Below are positions 35,764-43,821 of a stretch of 64,000 nucleotides of DNA, piece by piece; position 1 is the stretch's first letter, and every line of letters begins with the position of its first letter. The stretch covers positions 68,206-132,205 of the forward strand of contig CAZGVE010000003.1 of assembly GCA_964528845.1 (NCBI GenBank). The letters run 5' to 3'. The notes under the pieces were generated by a model that saw only the letters and a list, made by a program, of their open reading frames with translations, ran no database searches and was not told the DNA's origin. The position numbers were made by a program, and so were the translations under genes. The stretch is from FEN-1191 sp964528845. Its GTDB lineage: Bacteria > Pseudomonadota > Gammaproteobacteria > Steroidobacterales > Steroidobacteraceae.

Positions 35764-35834
35764 GCGGCGCCGTGACAGTGCTCGCGTTCCACCGCGTCCT
35801 CGCCACGGGTACGGTCTCGAGACTTGTCATATTC

Positions 35835-37613
35835 ATGTATCACGCACCGCTCCAGGACCTGCGCTTCGTGCTCGATGAGCTGCTCGACGTGCAGCAGCTC
35901 GCTGCGCTGCCGCGCTACGCGGAATTTTCGCCGGAATTGCTGGCATCGGTGCTCGAGCAGGCGGCGCGCTTCGCCGAGGCCGTGCTCGCGCCGCTGAACG
36001 CTCCCGGCGATCGCCAGGGTGCCGTGCTGCGCGACGGCGCGGTGCGGATGCCCGAGGGCTTCCGGGACGCCTACCGGCGCTACGTCGAGGATGGCTGGCC
36101 GCTGCTGGCGGTCGACCCGCAGCACGGCGGGCAGGGCGCGCCGGTGATGCTGGCCACGGCGGTCGAGGAAATCTGCTTCGGTGCCAACATGTCCTTCATG
36201 CTCTGCCCGCTGCTCGGGCGCGGCGCGGTAGAAGCGCTGACGAGTGCCGCGACGCCGGCACTGCAGGCACTGCTGCTGCCGCGGCTCATCAGCGGCGAGT
36301 GGACCGGAACCATGAACCTGACCGAGCCGCAGGCCGGATCCGACCTGGGCGCGATCCGCACGCGTGCGTGGCCCGAGGCCGATCACTACCGCATTGCGGG
36401 CCAGAAGATCTTCATTACCTTCGGTGATCACGACCTGGCGGACAACATTGTCCACCTGGTCCTGGCGCGCATCGACGGCGCGCCGGCGGGCGTCAAGGGC
36501 ATCTCGATGTTCGTGGTGCCCAAGCGCCTGATCCACGCCGATGGCACACCGGGAATGCCGAACGACGTGCGCTGCGTATCGCTCGAGCACAAGCTCGGCA
36601 TTCACGCGAGCCCGACCTGCGTGATGTCCTACGGCGAGCAGGGCGGTGCGCTCGGCTATCTGGTCGGCGAAGCGCACCATGGCCTCGAATACATGTTCGT
36701 GATGATGAATACCGCGCGCCTGTCGGTGGGCGTGCAGGGGGTCGCTCTTTCCGAGCTGGCGCTGCAACAGGCACGGGACTGGGGGCACGCGCGCATTCAG
36801 GGCCGACCGATCGGGGGCGATGCCCCGGCGGCCATCGTGGAGCACCCGGACGTGCGCCGGATGCTGCTGACGCTCCGCGCCAGCGTCGAAGCGATGCGTG
36901 CGCTGTCGTTGTACACGGCGCTGCAACTGGACCGTGCACGTGCGCTGCAGGATCCGGCAGCGTGTGCGGCGGCGCTGGTACGCGGCGAGCTGCTGATCCC
37001 GATCGTCAAGGGCTGGTGCAGCGAGCAGGGCAGCGAGCTGGCCTCGCTCAGTCTGCAGATCCACGGTGGCATGGGGTTCATCGAGGAGACCGGCGTCGCG
37101 CAGACCCTGCGGGACGTGCGCATCACCTCAATCTACGAAGGCACGACCGGCATCCAGGCCAACGACCTGCTCGGCCGCAAGTTGCAGCGTGATCGCGGCA
37201 ATGGCATGGCCGCGCTGCTGCGCGACCTGCTGCGCGAGCTCAATGATCTGCGCGCCGGAGATCCGGCGATGCGCAGCATCCGCAACGCCGCGATCGAGGC
37301 GATCACCGTGCTGCGCGACGCGACCGAGGCACTGCTCTACCAGCATACGCAAGCGCCCGCGCGCGCGTTCGCGGTCGCGGTACCGTACCTGCGGCTGTGC
37401 GGCCTGGTGCTAGGAGCGGCGCTGCTGGCGCGTGGTGCCGGCATCGCGGCGCGGCGGCTCGAGCAGGGTGGTGATGCGGATCCGTTTTACCGCGCGAAGC
37501 TGCAGAGCGCGCGCTTCTACGCCGAGCACCTGCTGCCGCAATCCACGAGCCTGCTGCGCACGGTGAAGTCCGGTGGCTCCAGCGTCGCGGAGGCCGATCC
37601 GGGTCTGCTCTAA
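35835..37613 (+). CDS. Acyl-CoA dehydrogenase family protein (large, with N- and C-terminal extension domains)
   Basis: 592 residues. It starts MYHAPLQDLRFVLDELLDV, the N-terminal extension typical of the 590-600-residue acyl-CoA dehydrogenases of proteobacteria. The FAD-binding core shows WTGTMNLTEPQAGSDLG and the QKIFITFGDHD segment. IHGGMGFIEETGVAQTLRD and the catalytic-region ITSIYEGTTGIQANDL lie near 435-460. A C-terminal helical domain completes it. It probably oxidises an acyl-CoA to the enoyl-CoA, passing electrons to an electron-transfer flavoprotein. The substrate is not predictable. No Shine-Dalgarno is obvious before ATG 35835, but upstream in-frame codons lack family resemblance. 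It ends one base from the convergent LysR gene. Confidence 0.9.
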   Translation: MYHAPLQDLRFVLDELLDVQQLAALPRYAEFSPELLASVLEQAARFAEAVLAPLNAPGDRQGAVLRDGAVRMPEGFRDAYRRYVEDGWPLLAVDPQHGGQGAPVMLATAVEEICFGANMSFMLCPLLGRGAVEALTSAATPALQALLLPRLISGEWTGTMNLTEPQAGSDLGAIRTRAWPEADHYRIAGQKIFITFGDHDLADNIVHLVLARIDGAPAGVKGISMFVVPKRLIHADGTPGMPNDVRCVSLEHKLGIHASPTCVMSYGEQGGALGYLVGEAHHGLEYMFVMMNTARLSVGVQGVALSELALQQARDWGHARIQGRPIGGDAPAAIVEHPDVRRMLLTLRASVEAMRALSLYTALQLDRARALQDPAACAAALVRGELLIPIVKGWCSEQGSELASLSLQIHGGMGFIEETGVAQTLRDVRITSIYEGTTGIQANDLLGRKLQRDRGNGMAALLRDLLRELNDLRAGDPAMRSIRNAAIEAITVLRDATEALLYQHTQAPARAFAVAVPYLRLCGLVLGAALLARGAGIAARRLEQGGDADPFYRAKLQSARFYAEHLLPQSTSLLRTVKSGGSSVAEADPGLL

Positions 37614-38525
37614 CTAAGGCGCCGGCGTGACGCCCGCTACCGCGACCAGGTTTGCGATCAGGAATTCCAGGAACTGCCGGACCGGCACCGCAGCCGCGGC
37701 TTCACCGCCATGGCAGGCCCAAAGCCGCAGTACCGGCTGCACGCTCCAGCCCGGCAGGACGCGCTCGAGCCGGCCCCGCGCCTCGCCGGCCCGGCACAGG
37801 AACTCGGGCAGCACGCCGACCCCGAGACCGGCCGCGGCGCAGGAATGCACCACTGCCGGATCGCCGACGCGCAGACCGGCGCGTGCTGGGACCGACTCCG
37901 CGCCTTCCGCGCTGTGCAGTCGCAGTGATTCATCGGAGTCCTGCGCGTGCTGCACTTGTAGCAGCACATGACGCACAAGGTCCGCCGGCTGGCGCGGACG
38001 GCCGTGGCGCTGCAGGTACGCCGGCGTCGCCCAGAGCAGCTGCGGCAGGCTTGCCAGCGCCGTCGACTCGAGCCCCGGGGCGGCTTCCTCACCGGCGCGG
38101 ACCAGCACGTCCCAGTCGGCCGCCGCGGCGCCGGGCAGGGACTCCAGGGTCTCGATCTGCAGCGCGAGCTGCGGGAAGTGTTCGATGAAACGCGGCACCA
38201 GCGGGCTGACCAGCACCCGCCCGTAGCCCGCATCGACGCGTATGCGCAGGCGCTGCAGTCCTGCGTCCACGCGCGCAAAGCTCCTGCGCACCGTGTCCAC
38301 TTCATGCAGCAGCCGCCGGCAGGAGGGCTGCAGCAGGGTGCCAGCCGGGGTCAGCGCCACGCGGCGCGTCGTACGCGCCAGCAGCCGGGTGCCGAGGCGC
38401 TGCTCCAGGCTCGCGATGGCGCGGCTGACGGCAACTTTCGGAACCCCGAGGGCACGCGCGGCGGCCGTGAACGAGCCGAACTCCGCGACGTGCGCGAACG
38501 CGGCCATTTCGGAAGCCAGCCACAT
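37614..38525 (-). CDS. LysR-family transcriptional regulator
   Basis: 303 residues. The N-terminal winged helix-turn-helix (about 3-62) reads FTAAARALGVPKVAVSRAIASLEQRLG. A substrate-binding-protein-like effector domain (about 90-295) follows. The recognition helix and the RTTRRVALTPAG segment resemble the CrgA/DmlR-like subgroup. LysR proteins usually control a neighbouring gene; candidates are the convergent acyl-CoA dehydrogenase and the ABC transporter upstream. An inverted repeat lies 24-44 bp before the start codon and could be its own operator. Confidence 0.92.
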   Translation of the reverse strand: MWLASEMAAFAHVAEFGSFTAAARALGVPKVAVSRAIASLEQRLGTRLLARTTRRVALTPAGTLLQPSCRRLLHEVDTVRRSFARVDAGLQRLRIRVDAGYGRVLVSPLVPRFIEHFPQLALQIETLESLPGAAAADWDVLVRAGEEAAPGLESTALASLPQLLWATPAYLQRHGRPRQPADLVRHVLLQVQHAQDSDESLRLHSAEGAESVPARAGLRVGDPAVVHSCAAAGLGVGVLPEFLCRAGEARGRLERVLPGWSVQPVLRLWACHGGEAAAAVPVRQFLEFLIANLVAVAGVTPAP

Positions 38526-38548
38526 ATTGTTTCGCTCCGGAGCTGCAG

Positions 38549-38569
38549 ATAGCGCTTATCAGACGCTAT
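38549..38569. promoter_or_regulatory. Inverted repeat upstream of the LysR gene
   Basis: ATAGCG and CGCTAT separated by nine bases, in the 78-bp space between the LysR start and the ABC-ATPase stop. Size and position are compatible with a LysR-type binding site, but it is a single short repeat. Confidence 0.3.
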
Positions 38570-38603
38570 TGTACCTCCACGGAAACGATTTGCAGGGAAA
38601 GGA

Positions 38604-39926
38604 CTAAACCGGATTCTCGAGACTGAAGACCGCGTTCTCGTCGTTGTAGGCAAAGACCTCGGCGTAGCGGGCCAGGCTCACGAGCGCGCGCAGCGTCTGC
38701 TCCGCGTCGTCCTCGCTCATGAAGTCCTCCAGCTCGTCGATGAACCGGCTCTTGCGCGCCCAGTGCGAAGCGCGCTCGTCGAGCACGCGCCGGATGTGCG
38801 CCGCGAGCGGCACGTAGTTCAGCAGATGCCGCGCAAAGATCCGCTTGCGTTCATCGAGTTCGGCGTTTGCGAAGGCCATTCCCGCCTCCGTGAGCTTGAT
38901 GTCGCCGCCCTCGACCTCGGCGAAGCGCATCATCTGCAGCGTCTCGGCGACCGGGAACAGTTCGTCGATCTCCATCTGCAGGTCGGACGCGATCTTGGGC
39001 AGGTCGGCCGTGCCGCTGAAGGGCGGTGCGGCGACGGTCTCGAGCAGGCCCGCGAGCAGGTTCGAGGATACGGGCGGCAGCACGCTGCCGATACCGAGAC
39101 CCGGAAAGCGCTCCGTGCGTCCGCTGGCGACCGTTCCCGGGCGCCGCGCGGTCATCTCGACGTAGATGCGCTCCACCAGCTCCCGGAAATGCGGGTCCAG
39201 GCGCTTGCGCGGCTGCGGCAGCGTGACCCGGATCTCGCTGAGGATGCGCCCCGGATTGCTGCCGAACACCAGGATGCGATCGCACATCAGCACCGCTTCC
39301 TCGATGTTGTGCGTGACCAGGATCACGCCGCGGATCGGCATCTGTCCCTCCGACCAGAGGTCCAGGAAATCGGTGCGCAGCGTCTCGGCCGTCAGCACGT
39401 CGAGTGCGGAGAACGGCTCGTCCATCAGCAGGATGTCCGGATGCACGACCAGCGCGCGCGCGAAGCCTACCCGCTGGCGCATGCCGCCGGAGAGTTCGCG
39501 CGGATACGCGGACTCGAAGCCATCGAGTCCGATCAGGTCGATGGCCGCGAGCGAGCGCTTGCGGATGTCGGCCTTCGGCATGCGCTGGGCTTCCAGACCG
39601 AGCGCGACATTCTCGAACACGGTCAGCCACGGAAACAGCGCGAAGCTCTGGAACACCATCGCAATGCCGTTCGCGGGGCCGGCGATCGGCTGGCCGCGGA
39701 ACGTCAGGGATCCGGCGCTGGGCTCGGCCAGCCCGGCGATCAGGCGCAACAGCGTGGACTTACCGGATCCCGAGCGGCCCAGCAGACCGACCACCTCGCC
39801 CTCATTGACCGTCAGGTTCATGCCCTCGAGCACGAGCAGCTCGCCGCCGTCGGGTTTCGGGAACGCCTTGCGGACGTTCTCCACCGACAGCAGCGTGTTG
39901 GTCACCAGTTCTGCAGCCGTGTTCAT
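38604..39926 (-). CDS. NitT/TauT-type ABC transporter ATPase with C-terminal AAA-associated domain
   Basis: 440 residues, longer than the usual 250-270. Walker A GRSGSGKST is at about 50-58, the signature LSGGMRQR near 146 and Walker B ILLMDEPFSALD near 166. After residue 290 comes a winged-helix AAA-associated C-terminal domain (LFPVAETLQMMRFAEVEGGDIKL and on; key part AEVEGGDIKLTEAG), found on a subset of nitrate/sulfonate-type ATPases and presumed regulatory. It energises import together with the fused permease encoded 20 bp upstream. The substrate is unknown because no periplasmic binding protein gene is present nearby. Confidence 0.88.
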   Translation of the reverse strand: MNTAAELVTNTLLSVENVRKAFPKPDGGELLVLEGMNLTVNEGEVVGLLGRSGSGKSTLLRLIAGLAEPSAGSLTFRGQPIAGPANGIAMVFQSFALFPWLTVFENVALGLEAQRMPKADIRKRSLAAIDLIGLDGFESAYPRELSGGMRQRVGFARALVVHPDILLMDEPFSALDVLTAETLRTDFLDLWSEGQMPIRGVILVTHNIEEAVLMCDRILVFGSNPGRILSEIRVTLPQPRKRLDPHFRELVERIYVEMTARRPGTVASGRTERFPGLGIGSVLPPVSSNLLAGLLETVAAPPFSGTADLPKIASDLQMEIDELFPVAETLQMMRFAEVEGGDIKLTEAGMAFANAELDERKRIFARHLLNYVPLAAHIRRVLDERASHWARKSRFIDELEDFMSEDDAEQTLRALVSLARYAEVFAYNDENAVFSLENPV

Positions 39927-39946
39927 GTTTCAGGTCAGCCGGTAGT

Positions 39947-41665
39947 TCAGGTCAGTCGGAATTTTCGCTCAGCGTAATAGTACAGCGGGCGCCAGAAGAA
40001 CCGGTTGATGATGACGACGAACAGACTCATCGTCGCGATCCCGAGGATGATCCGGTGGAAGTCGCCGGCCGTGGTCGCCTCGGCAATGTAGGAGCCGAGC
40101 CCGTGGGCCTTGACTTCGACACCGCGCCAGCTCGCGAGCTCGGCCACGATCGCGGCATTCCAGGAGCCGCCCGAGGCCGTGATCGCACCGGTCACGTAGA
40201 ACGGCAGCACCCCGGGCAGCGCGACCTTGCGCCACCAGAGCCAGCCGCGCACTGAGAAATTCTGCGCCGCGTAGCGCAGCTCGGCCGGCATCGCCGAGGC
40301 ACCCGCGATCACGTTGAACAGGATGTACCACTGGGTGCCGAGGATCATCAGCGGGCTGAGCCAGATGTCGGGATTCAGCTTCCAGCTGACGATCCCCAGG
40401 ACCACGACCGGAAACAGCAGATTGGCCGGGAATGCTGCCAGGAACTGCGCCACCGGCTGCACCAGCTGGGTCGCGCGCGGGCGCAGACCGACCCAGATGC
40501 CGATCGGCACCCACACCAGGCTCGCGAACCCGATCAGCACCGTCACGCGCAGCATCGTGATGAAGGCCAGCCCGGCGACGGCCGCCGCTTCATGCAGGCT
40601 GGTCTCGCCGATCAGCATGCGCGCGATGCGCCAGATCGCGAGCCCGACCAGCAGTACGATGATGCCGAAGAACACGAGGTCCCCGCGCCGGCGCGCCTGC
40701 ACCTTCAGCGCGATCGGCGCCGCCGGCGCCTTCACCGGCACGCGGCTGGTCACCCGCACGACCGTGTTGAACAGCGCATACAGCACGCCCATCAGGCGCG
40801 AGCGCTGCAGCATCGTCAGCGCCCAGGACTCCGAGTCCAGGCCACCCTGCTCCTGGTCGATCCGGAAGCGCTCGCCCCAGACGATCAGCGGCCGGAACAC
40901 CAGCTGGTCATACGCCAGGATCACGACCAGCATGGTCACGATCGCCCAGCCGATCGCGCGCAGGTTGCCCTGCTCGATCGCGAGCGCGATGTACGAGCCG
41001 ACCCCTGGCAGCGCTATGTTGGTGTGGCCGACGCTGATCGATTCCGAAGCGACCACGAAGAACCAGCTGCCGCTCATCGACATCATCATGTTCCAGATCA
41101 GCGCCGGCATCGCGAATGGCACCTCGAGCTGCCAGAAGCGCATCCACGGCGTGAGATGGAAGGATTCGGCCGCTTCCTGCAGCTCGTCCGGCACGGTGCG
41201 CAGCGACTGGTAGAAGCTGAAGGCCATGTTCCAGGCCTGGCTGGTGAAGATCGCGAAGATCGCCGCGAATTCCGCGCCGAGCACCCGGCCAGGCACCAGC
41301 GACATGAAGAACACCACGGTCACCGAGATGAAGCCCAGGATCGGCACCGACTGCAGGATGTCGAGGATCGGAACCAGCAGCCGCTCCGCCCGGCGGCTCT
41401 TGGCGGCCCAGGTCGCGTACGTGAACGTGAACAGCAGTGACAGCCCGAGCGCCGTGAACATCCGCAGCGTCGTGCGCGCGGCATAGAACGGCAGATTGGC
41501 CGGATCGAGCGTGACCGGTGTCGCCACGAGCTTCGATATCGGCTCGAGCAGGCCGCGGCTCGCCTCGGCGAAGAAGGTCAGGATACCGAGCACGACGATG
41601 ATCGCGATCGCGTCCCAGCGCGTCGCGAGGTCACGCACGAAGGCAAAGGGTTCGGAACGGCTCAT
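39947..41665 (-). CDS. ABC transporter permease with two fused BPD-type domains
   Basis: 572 residues carrying two complete binding-protein-dependent permease modules in one chain, about 15-290 and 325-572. Each has the cytoplasmic EAA-type loop: AAESFHLTPWMRFWQLEVP in the first and AAQNFSVRGWLWWRKVALPG in the second. A single polypeptide can therefore supply both halves of the channel, with two copies of the downstream ATPase. The NitT/TauT family transports nitrate, sulfonates or related anions. The missing binding protein and the long linker (about 260-325) are the unusual points. It follows oxyR on the same strand, 109 bp away. Confidence 0.87.
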   Translation of the reverse strand: MSRSEPFAFVRDLATRWDAIAIIVVLGILTFFAEASRGLLEPISKLVATPVTLDPANLPFYAARTTLRMFTALGLSLLFTFTYATWAAKSRRAERLLVPILDILQSVPILGFISVTVVFFMSLVPGRVLGAEFAAIFAIFTSQAWNMAFSFYQSLRTVPDELQEAAESFHLTPWMRFWQLEVPFAMPALIWNMMMSMSGSWFFVVASESISVGHTNIALPGVGSYIALAIEQGNLRAIGWAIVTMLVVILAYDQLVFRPLIVWGERFRIDQEQGGLDSESWALTMLQRSRLMGVLYALFNTVVRVTSRVPVKAPAAPIALKVQARRRGDLVFFGIIVLLVGLAIWRIARMLIGETSLHEAAAVAGLAFITMLRVTVLIGFASLVWVPIGIWVGLRPRATQLVQPVAQFLAAFPANLLFPVVVLGIVSWKLNPDIWLSPLMILGTQWYILFNVIAGASAMPAELRYAAQNFSVRGWLWWRKVALPGVLPFYVTGAITASGGSWNAAIVAELASWRGVEVKAHGLGSYIAEATTAGDFHRIILGIATMSLFVVIINRFFWRPLYYYAERKFRLT

Positions 41666-41774
41666 CGCTCGACGTGTCCGGTCATGGCAGCAGCCGCGTG
41701 TTGTGGGGTCCGTCGCGCTGAGCGCAGCGCGGGCGGCGCCAAGTGTTGCACAGCTCTGCTACAAATTCTTATCT

Positions 41775-42677
41775 TCAGCCGAGCCCGCTGTGGCGCGCGA
41801 TCTGTTCCGCGACCGCCTCGATCGCCGCAGTGCGGGCGCTGCTCTTGCGCCAGACCGCTCCGATACGCCGGCTCGGCACCGGCCGCGCGAACGGCCGAAC
41901 CACCACTCCGCGCGTATTCTCGTACGCGCCGCGACTCGCGAGCTGCGGCAGCAGCGTAATGCCGACACCCGCCGCGACCATCTGTCGCAGCGTCTCGATG
42001 CTGGTCGCGCGAAAGTCCTGCTTCTCGTGCATGCCGCTGTGGCGGCAGGCCGCGAGCGCCTGGTCGCGCAGACAATGTCCTTCCTCGAGCAGCAGTACGG
42101 TCTCACCGGCCAGTTCCTCGCTTCGCAGGTGCGTGCGCGCGGCGAGCCTGTGGCCTTCGGGGAGTGCCACGACAAACGGCTCTTCGTAGAGCAACTGCTC
42201 GGCAAGTCCTTCCGCGTCGACTGGCAGCGCCAGTACGCCGACGTCGAGCTCCCCATGGCGCAGCCGATCGAGCATCGGCTCCGTCTGATATTCGAACAGC
42301 ATCAGGTCCAGTCGCGGCAGCGCCTTGCGCAGCCGCAGCGCGACCTGCGGCAGCAGGTAGGGCCCGATCGTCGGCAGCAGCGCCAGTCGCAGGTCCCCGG
42401 CCAGCGGGTCGCGCCGCGTCCGCGCCAGGCCGACGATCGCGTCGCTCGCTTCGAGCATGCCGCGCGCTCGCTGTACGATCTCCTCGCCGGCCGCGGTCAG
42501 CGTGACGCGGCGCGGTTGGCGTTCGATCAGCTGCACCCCGAGGTATTCCTCGAGCTTGCGCAGCTGCGCCGACAGGGTGGGCTGGCTGACGAAACAGCGC
42601 GCCGCCGCGCGGCCGAAATGCCGCAGATCGGCGAGCGCTACGAGATAACGCAGGTCCTTGAGCTTGAGGTCCGACAT
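41775..42677 (-). CDS. oxyR: Hydrogen peroxide-sensing LysR-type regulator OxyR
   Basis: 300 residues from ATG 42677. The N-terminal helix-turn-helix reads FVSQPTLSAQLRKLEEYLG. The two redox cysteines are Cys202 and Cys211 in GHCLRDQALAAC, spaced as Cys199 and Cys208 of E. coli OxyR. Oxidation by peroxide forms a disulfide that switches the protein to activate catalase, peroxiredoxin and related genes. None of these targets is in the window. The gene is divergent from the BtuF-like gene; a perfect 12-bp palindrome lies between the start codons. Confidence 0.95.
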   Translation of the reverse strand: MSDLKLKDLRYLVALADLRHFGRAAARCFVSQPTLSAQLRKLEEYLGVQLIERQPRRVTLTAAGEEIVQRARGMLEASDAIVGLARTRRDPLAGDLRLALLPTIGPYLLPQVALRLRKALPRLDLMLFEYQTEPMLDRLRHGELDVGVLALPVDAEGLAEQLLYEEPFVVALPEGHRLAARTHLRSEELAGETVLLLEEGHCLRDQALAACRHSGMHEKQDFRATSIETLRQMVAAGVGITLLPQLASRGAYENTRGVVVRPFARPVPSRRIGAVWRKSSARTAAIEAVAEQIARHSGLG

Positions 42678-42683
42678 CGCTGT

Positions 42684-42695
42684 ACCATATATGGT
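42684..42695. promoter_or_regulatory. Perfect 12-bp palindrome between oxyR and the BtuF-like gene
   Basis: ACCATATATGGT, seven bases upstream of the oxyR start and overlapping the ATG at 42691. It could be an operator or part of overlapping promoters. It does not match the extended OxyR site (four ATAG-type elements). Confidence 0.3.
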
Positions 42696-43608
42696 GTCTA
42701 TCGTTTCATTCAAGTCAATTGGGAGAATGCCGCTGCTGGCCGCGCTCGTGGTGCTCGCGGCATCAGCGCTGGTGGGGCATCGAGCGGGCGCCGCAGCGCT
42801 CGTGGTCGAGGACGACGAACACCACCGATTCGAGCTCGCAGGCCCCGCGAGGCGCATCGTGAGTCTCGCGCCGGGCGCCACCGCGATGCTGTTCGCGGCC
42901 GGAGCGGGGGCGCAGGTCGTTGGCACGAGCGAGTACTCCGACGAACCGGCGGCGGCGAGCCGCGTGCCGCGCATCGGTGACAGTCAGGCCGTGGATCTCG
43001 AGCGGGTGCTCGCGCTGCGGCCGGATGTGGTCGTGGTCTGGAGTGGCGGGACCGCGCCGGCCCTGATCGAGCGACTCGAGCGGCAGGGGCTGCGCGTCTA
43101 CCGCCATCGACTGGCGCGGCTCGCTGAGATCGCACCGAGCCTCGAACGGCTGGGGCTGCTGGCGGGCACGCAAGCGCAGGCGCAGCGCGCCGCCGCCGCC
43201 GCCACGGCGCGCCTCGAGGCGCTCCATGCGCGCTATCGCAGTGATGCGACGCGCACGCGCACGATACTCTTGCAGGTGTGGGACCAGCCGCTGTACACGG
43301 TCGGGGGCGGACAGCTGCTTTCGGATGTCGTCGCAACCTGCGGCTACCGCAACCTGTACGCCGACCTGCCGGACCCGGGCCCGGCGGTCGCGGTGGAATC
43401 CGTGCTGGCGCGCAATCCGGACCTGATACTCGCGCTCGCCGGTGATCCGGCGAGCGCGGCCGCGTGGGCACAGCGCTGGCAGGCGTTCCCGGTACTCGCC
43501 GCCGTGCGTGCAGGGCACGTGCTGGCCTGGAGCGACCCGCGCTTGAGCCGGCTGGGGCCCGCGATGCTCGATGCGACCGAGGCGCTGTGCCTGGCACTGC
43601 CGCACTGA
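42691..43608 (+). CDS. BtuF-like periplasmic helical-backbone metal/corrinoid-binding protein
   Basis: 305 residues from ATG 42691. This start gives a signal peptide with Lys and Arg ahead of the hydrophobic core (MPLLAALVVLAASALVG); ATG 42727 would lack the basic n-region. The fold is the Fe3+/B12 type periplasmic-binding family. The characteristic ARRIVSLAPGATAMLFAAGAG start and the LRPDVVVVWSGG segment match BtuF. No BtuC/BtuD genes or cobalamin riboswitch are nearby, so the substrate (cobalamin or another chelate) is not certain. It is followed by the trp leader. Confidence 0.8.
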   Translation: MVSIVSFKSIGRMPLLAALVVLAASALVGHRAGAAALVVEDDEHHRFELAGPARRIVSLAPGATAMLFAAGAGAQVVGTSEYSDEPAAASRVPRIGDSQAVDLERVLALRPDVVVVWSGGTAPALIERLERQGLRVYRHRLARLAEIAPSLERLGLLAGTQAQAQRAAAAATARLEALHARYRSDATRTRTILLQVWDQPLYTVGGGQLLSDVVATCGYRNLYADLPDPGPAVAVESVLARNPDLILALAGDPASAAAWAQRWQAFPVLAAVRAGHVLAWSDPRLSRLGPAMLDATEALCLALPH

Positions 43609-43618
43609 TGGATCAATC

Positions 43619-43648
43619 TTGACGGCTGCCTTAGGGTCTCGCCATACT
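43619..43648 (+). promoter_or_regulatory. Tentative promoter of the trp operon
   Basis: TTGACG (43619-43624) and CATACT (43643-43648) are separated by 18 bp, a reasonable sigma-70 pair. Initiation would fall only a few bases before the leader-peptide ATG at 43658, shorter than usual, so a start site further upstream is also possible. Confidence 0.35.
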
Positions 43649-43657
43649 CGAGCAACT

Positions 43658-43744
43658 ATGTTGACTGACCGCCTGATTTCCGGCTCCGGCTGGTGGCGCC
43701 CCTCCCTCACGGAGAGTGGGCCCGGGCGTCGCTGCAAGCTTTAA
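43658..43744 (+). CDS. trpL: trp operon leader peptide
   Basis: A 28-codon open frame starting at ATG 43658 with two adjacent Trp codons (residues 12 and 13, bases 43691-43696) in the context SGSGWWRPS. It ends at TAA 43744. Trp is otherwise rare, and the tandem lies just upstream of alternative hairpins that end in a terminator at the trpE start. This is the classical attenuation design: a ribosome stalled at the Trp codons when charged tRNA-Trp is scarce changes the RNA fold. Its Shine-Dalgarno sequence is weak (GAG six bases upstream). Confidence 0.8.
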   Translation: MLTDRLISGSGWWRPSLTESGPGRRCKL

Positions 43745-43796
43745 GACCGCACCAACAGTCAACCCCAAGGTAAAGCAGACACCAGAACCCATCTCC
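43711..43796 (+). promoter_or_regulatory. Antiterminator pairing of the trp attenuator
   Basis: GGAGAGTGGG at 43711-43720 can pair with CCCATCTCC at 43788-43796 with a single bulged G. The second segment is also the left arm of the terminator, so the two structures exclude each other. The first segment can alternatively pair with GCCCCTCC at about 43698-43705, directly after the Trp codons, which would give the protector hairpin when the ribosome is not stalled. Confidence 0.6.
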
Positions 43797-43821
43797 GGAG
43801 CTCCGGGATGGGTTTTTTTTT
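43786..43821 (+). terminator. trp attenuator terminator
   Basis: AACCCATC and GATGGGTT enclose a further self-complementary CCGGAGCTCCGG core, followed by nine T residues ending directly at the trpE ATG. This is a textbook intrinsic terminator. Its right arm (GGGATGGG) is also the only purine-rich sequence that could serve as the trpE ribosome binding site, so terminator folding may also affect translation. Confidence 0.88.

Noticed and set aside
42678..42726. Cobalamin riboswitch for the BtuF-like gene
   Set aside because: The space upstream of the gene is too short and lacks the B12-box sequence.
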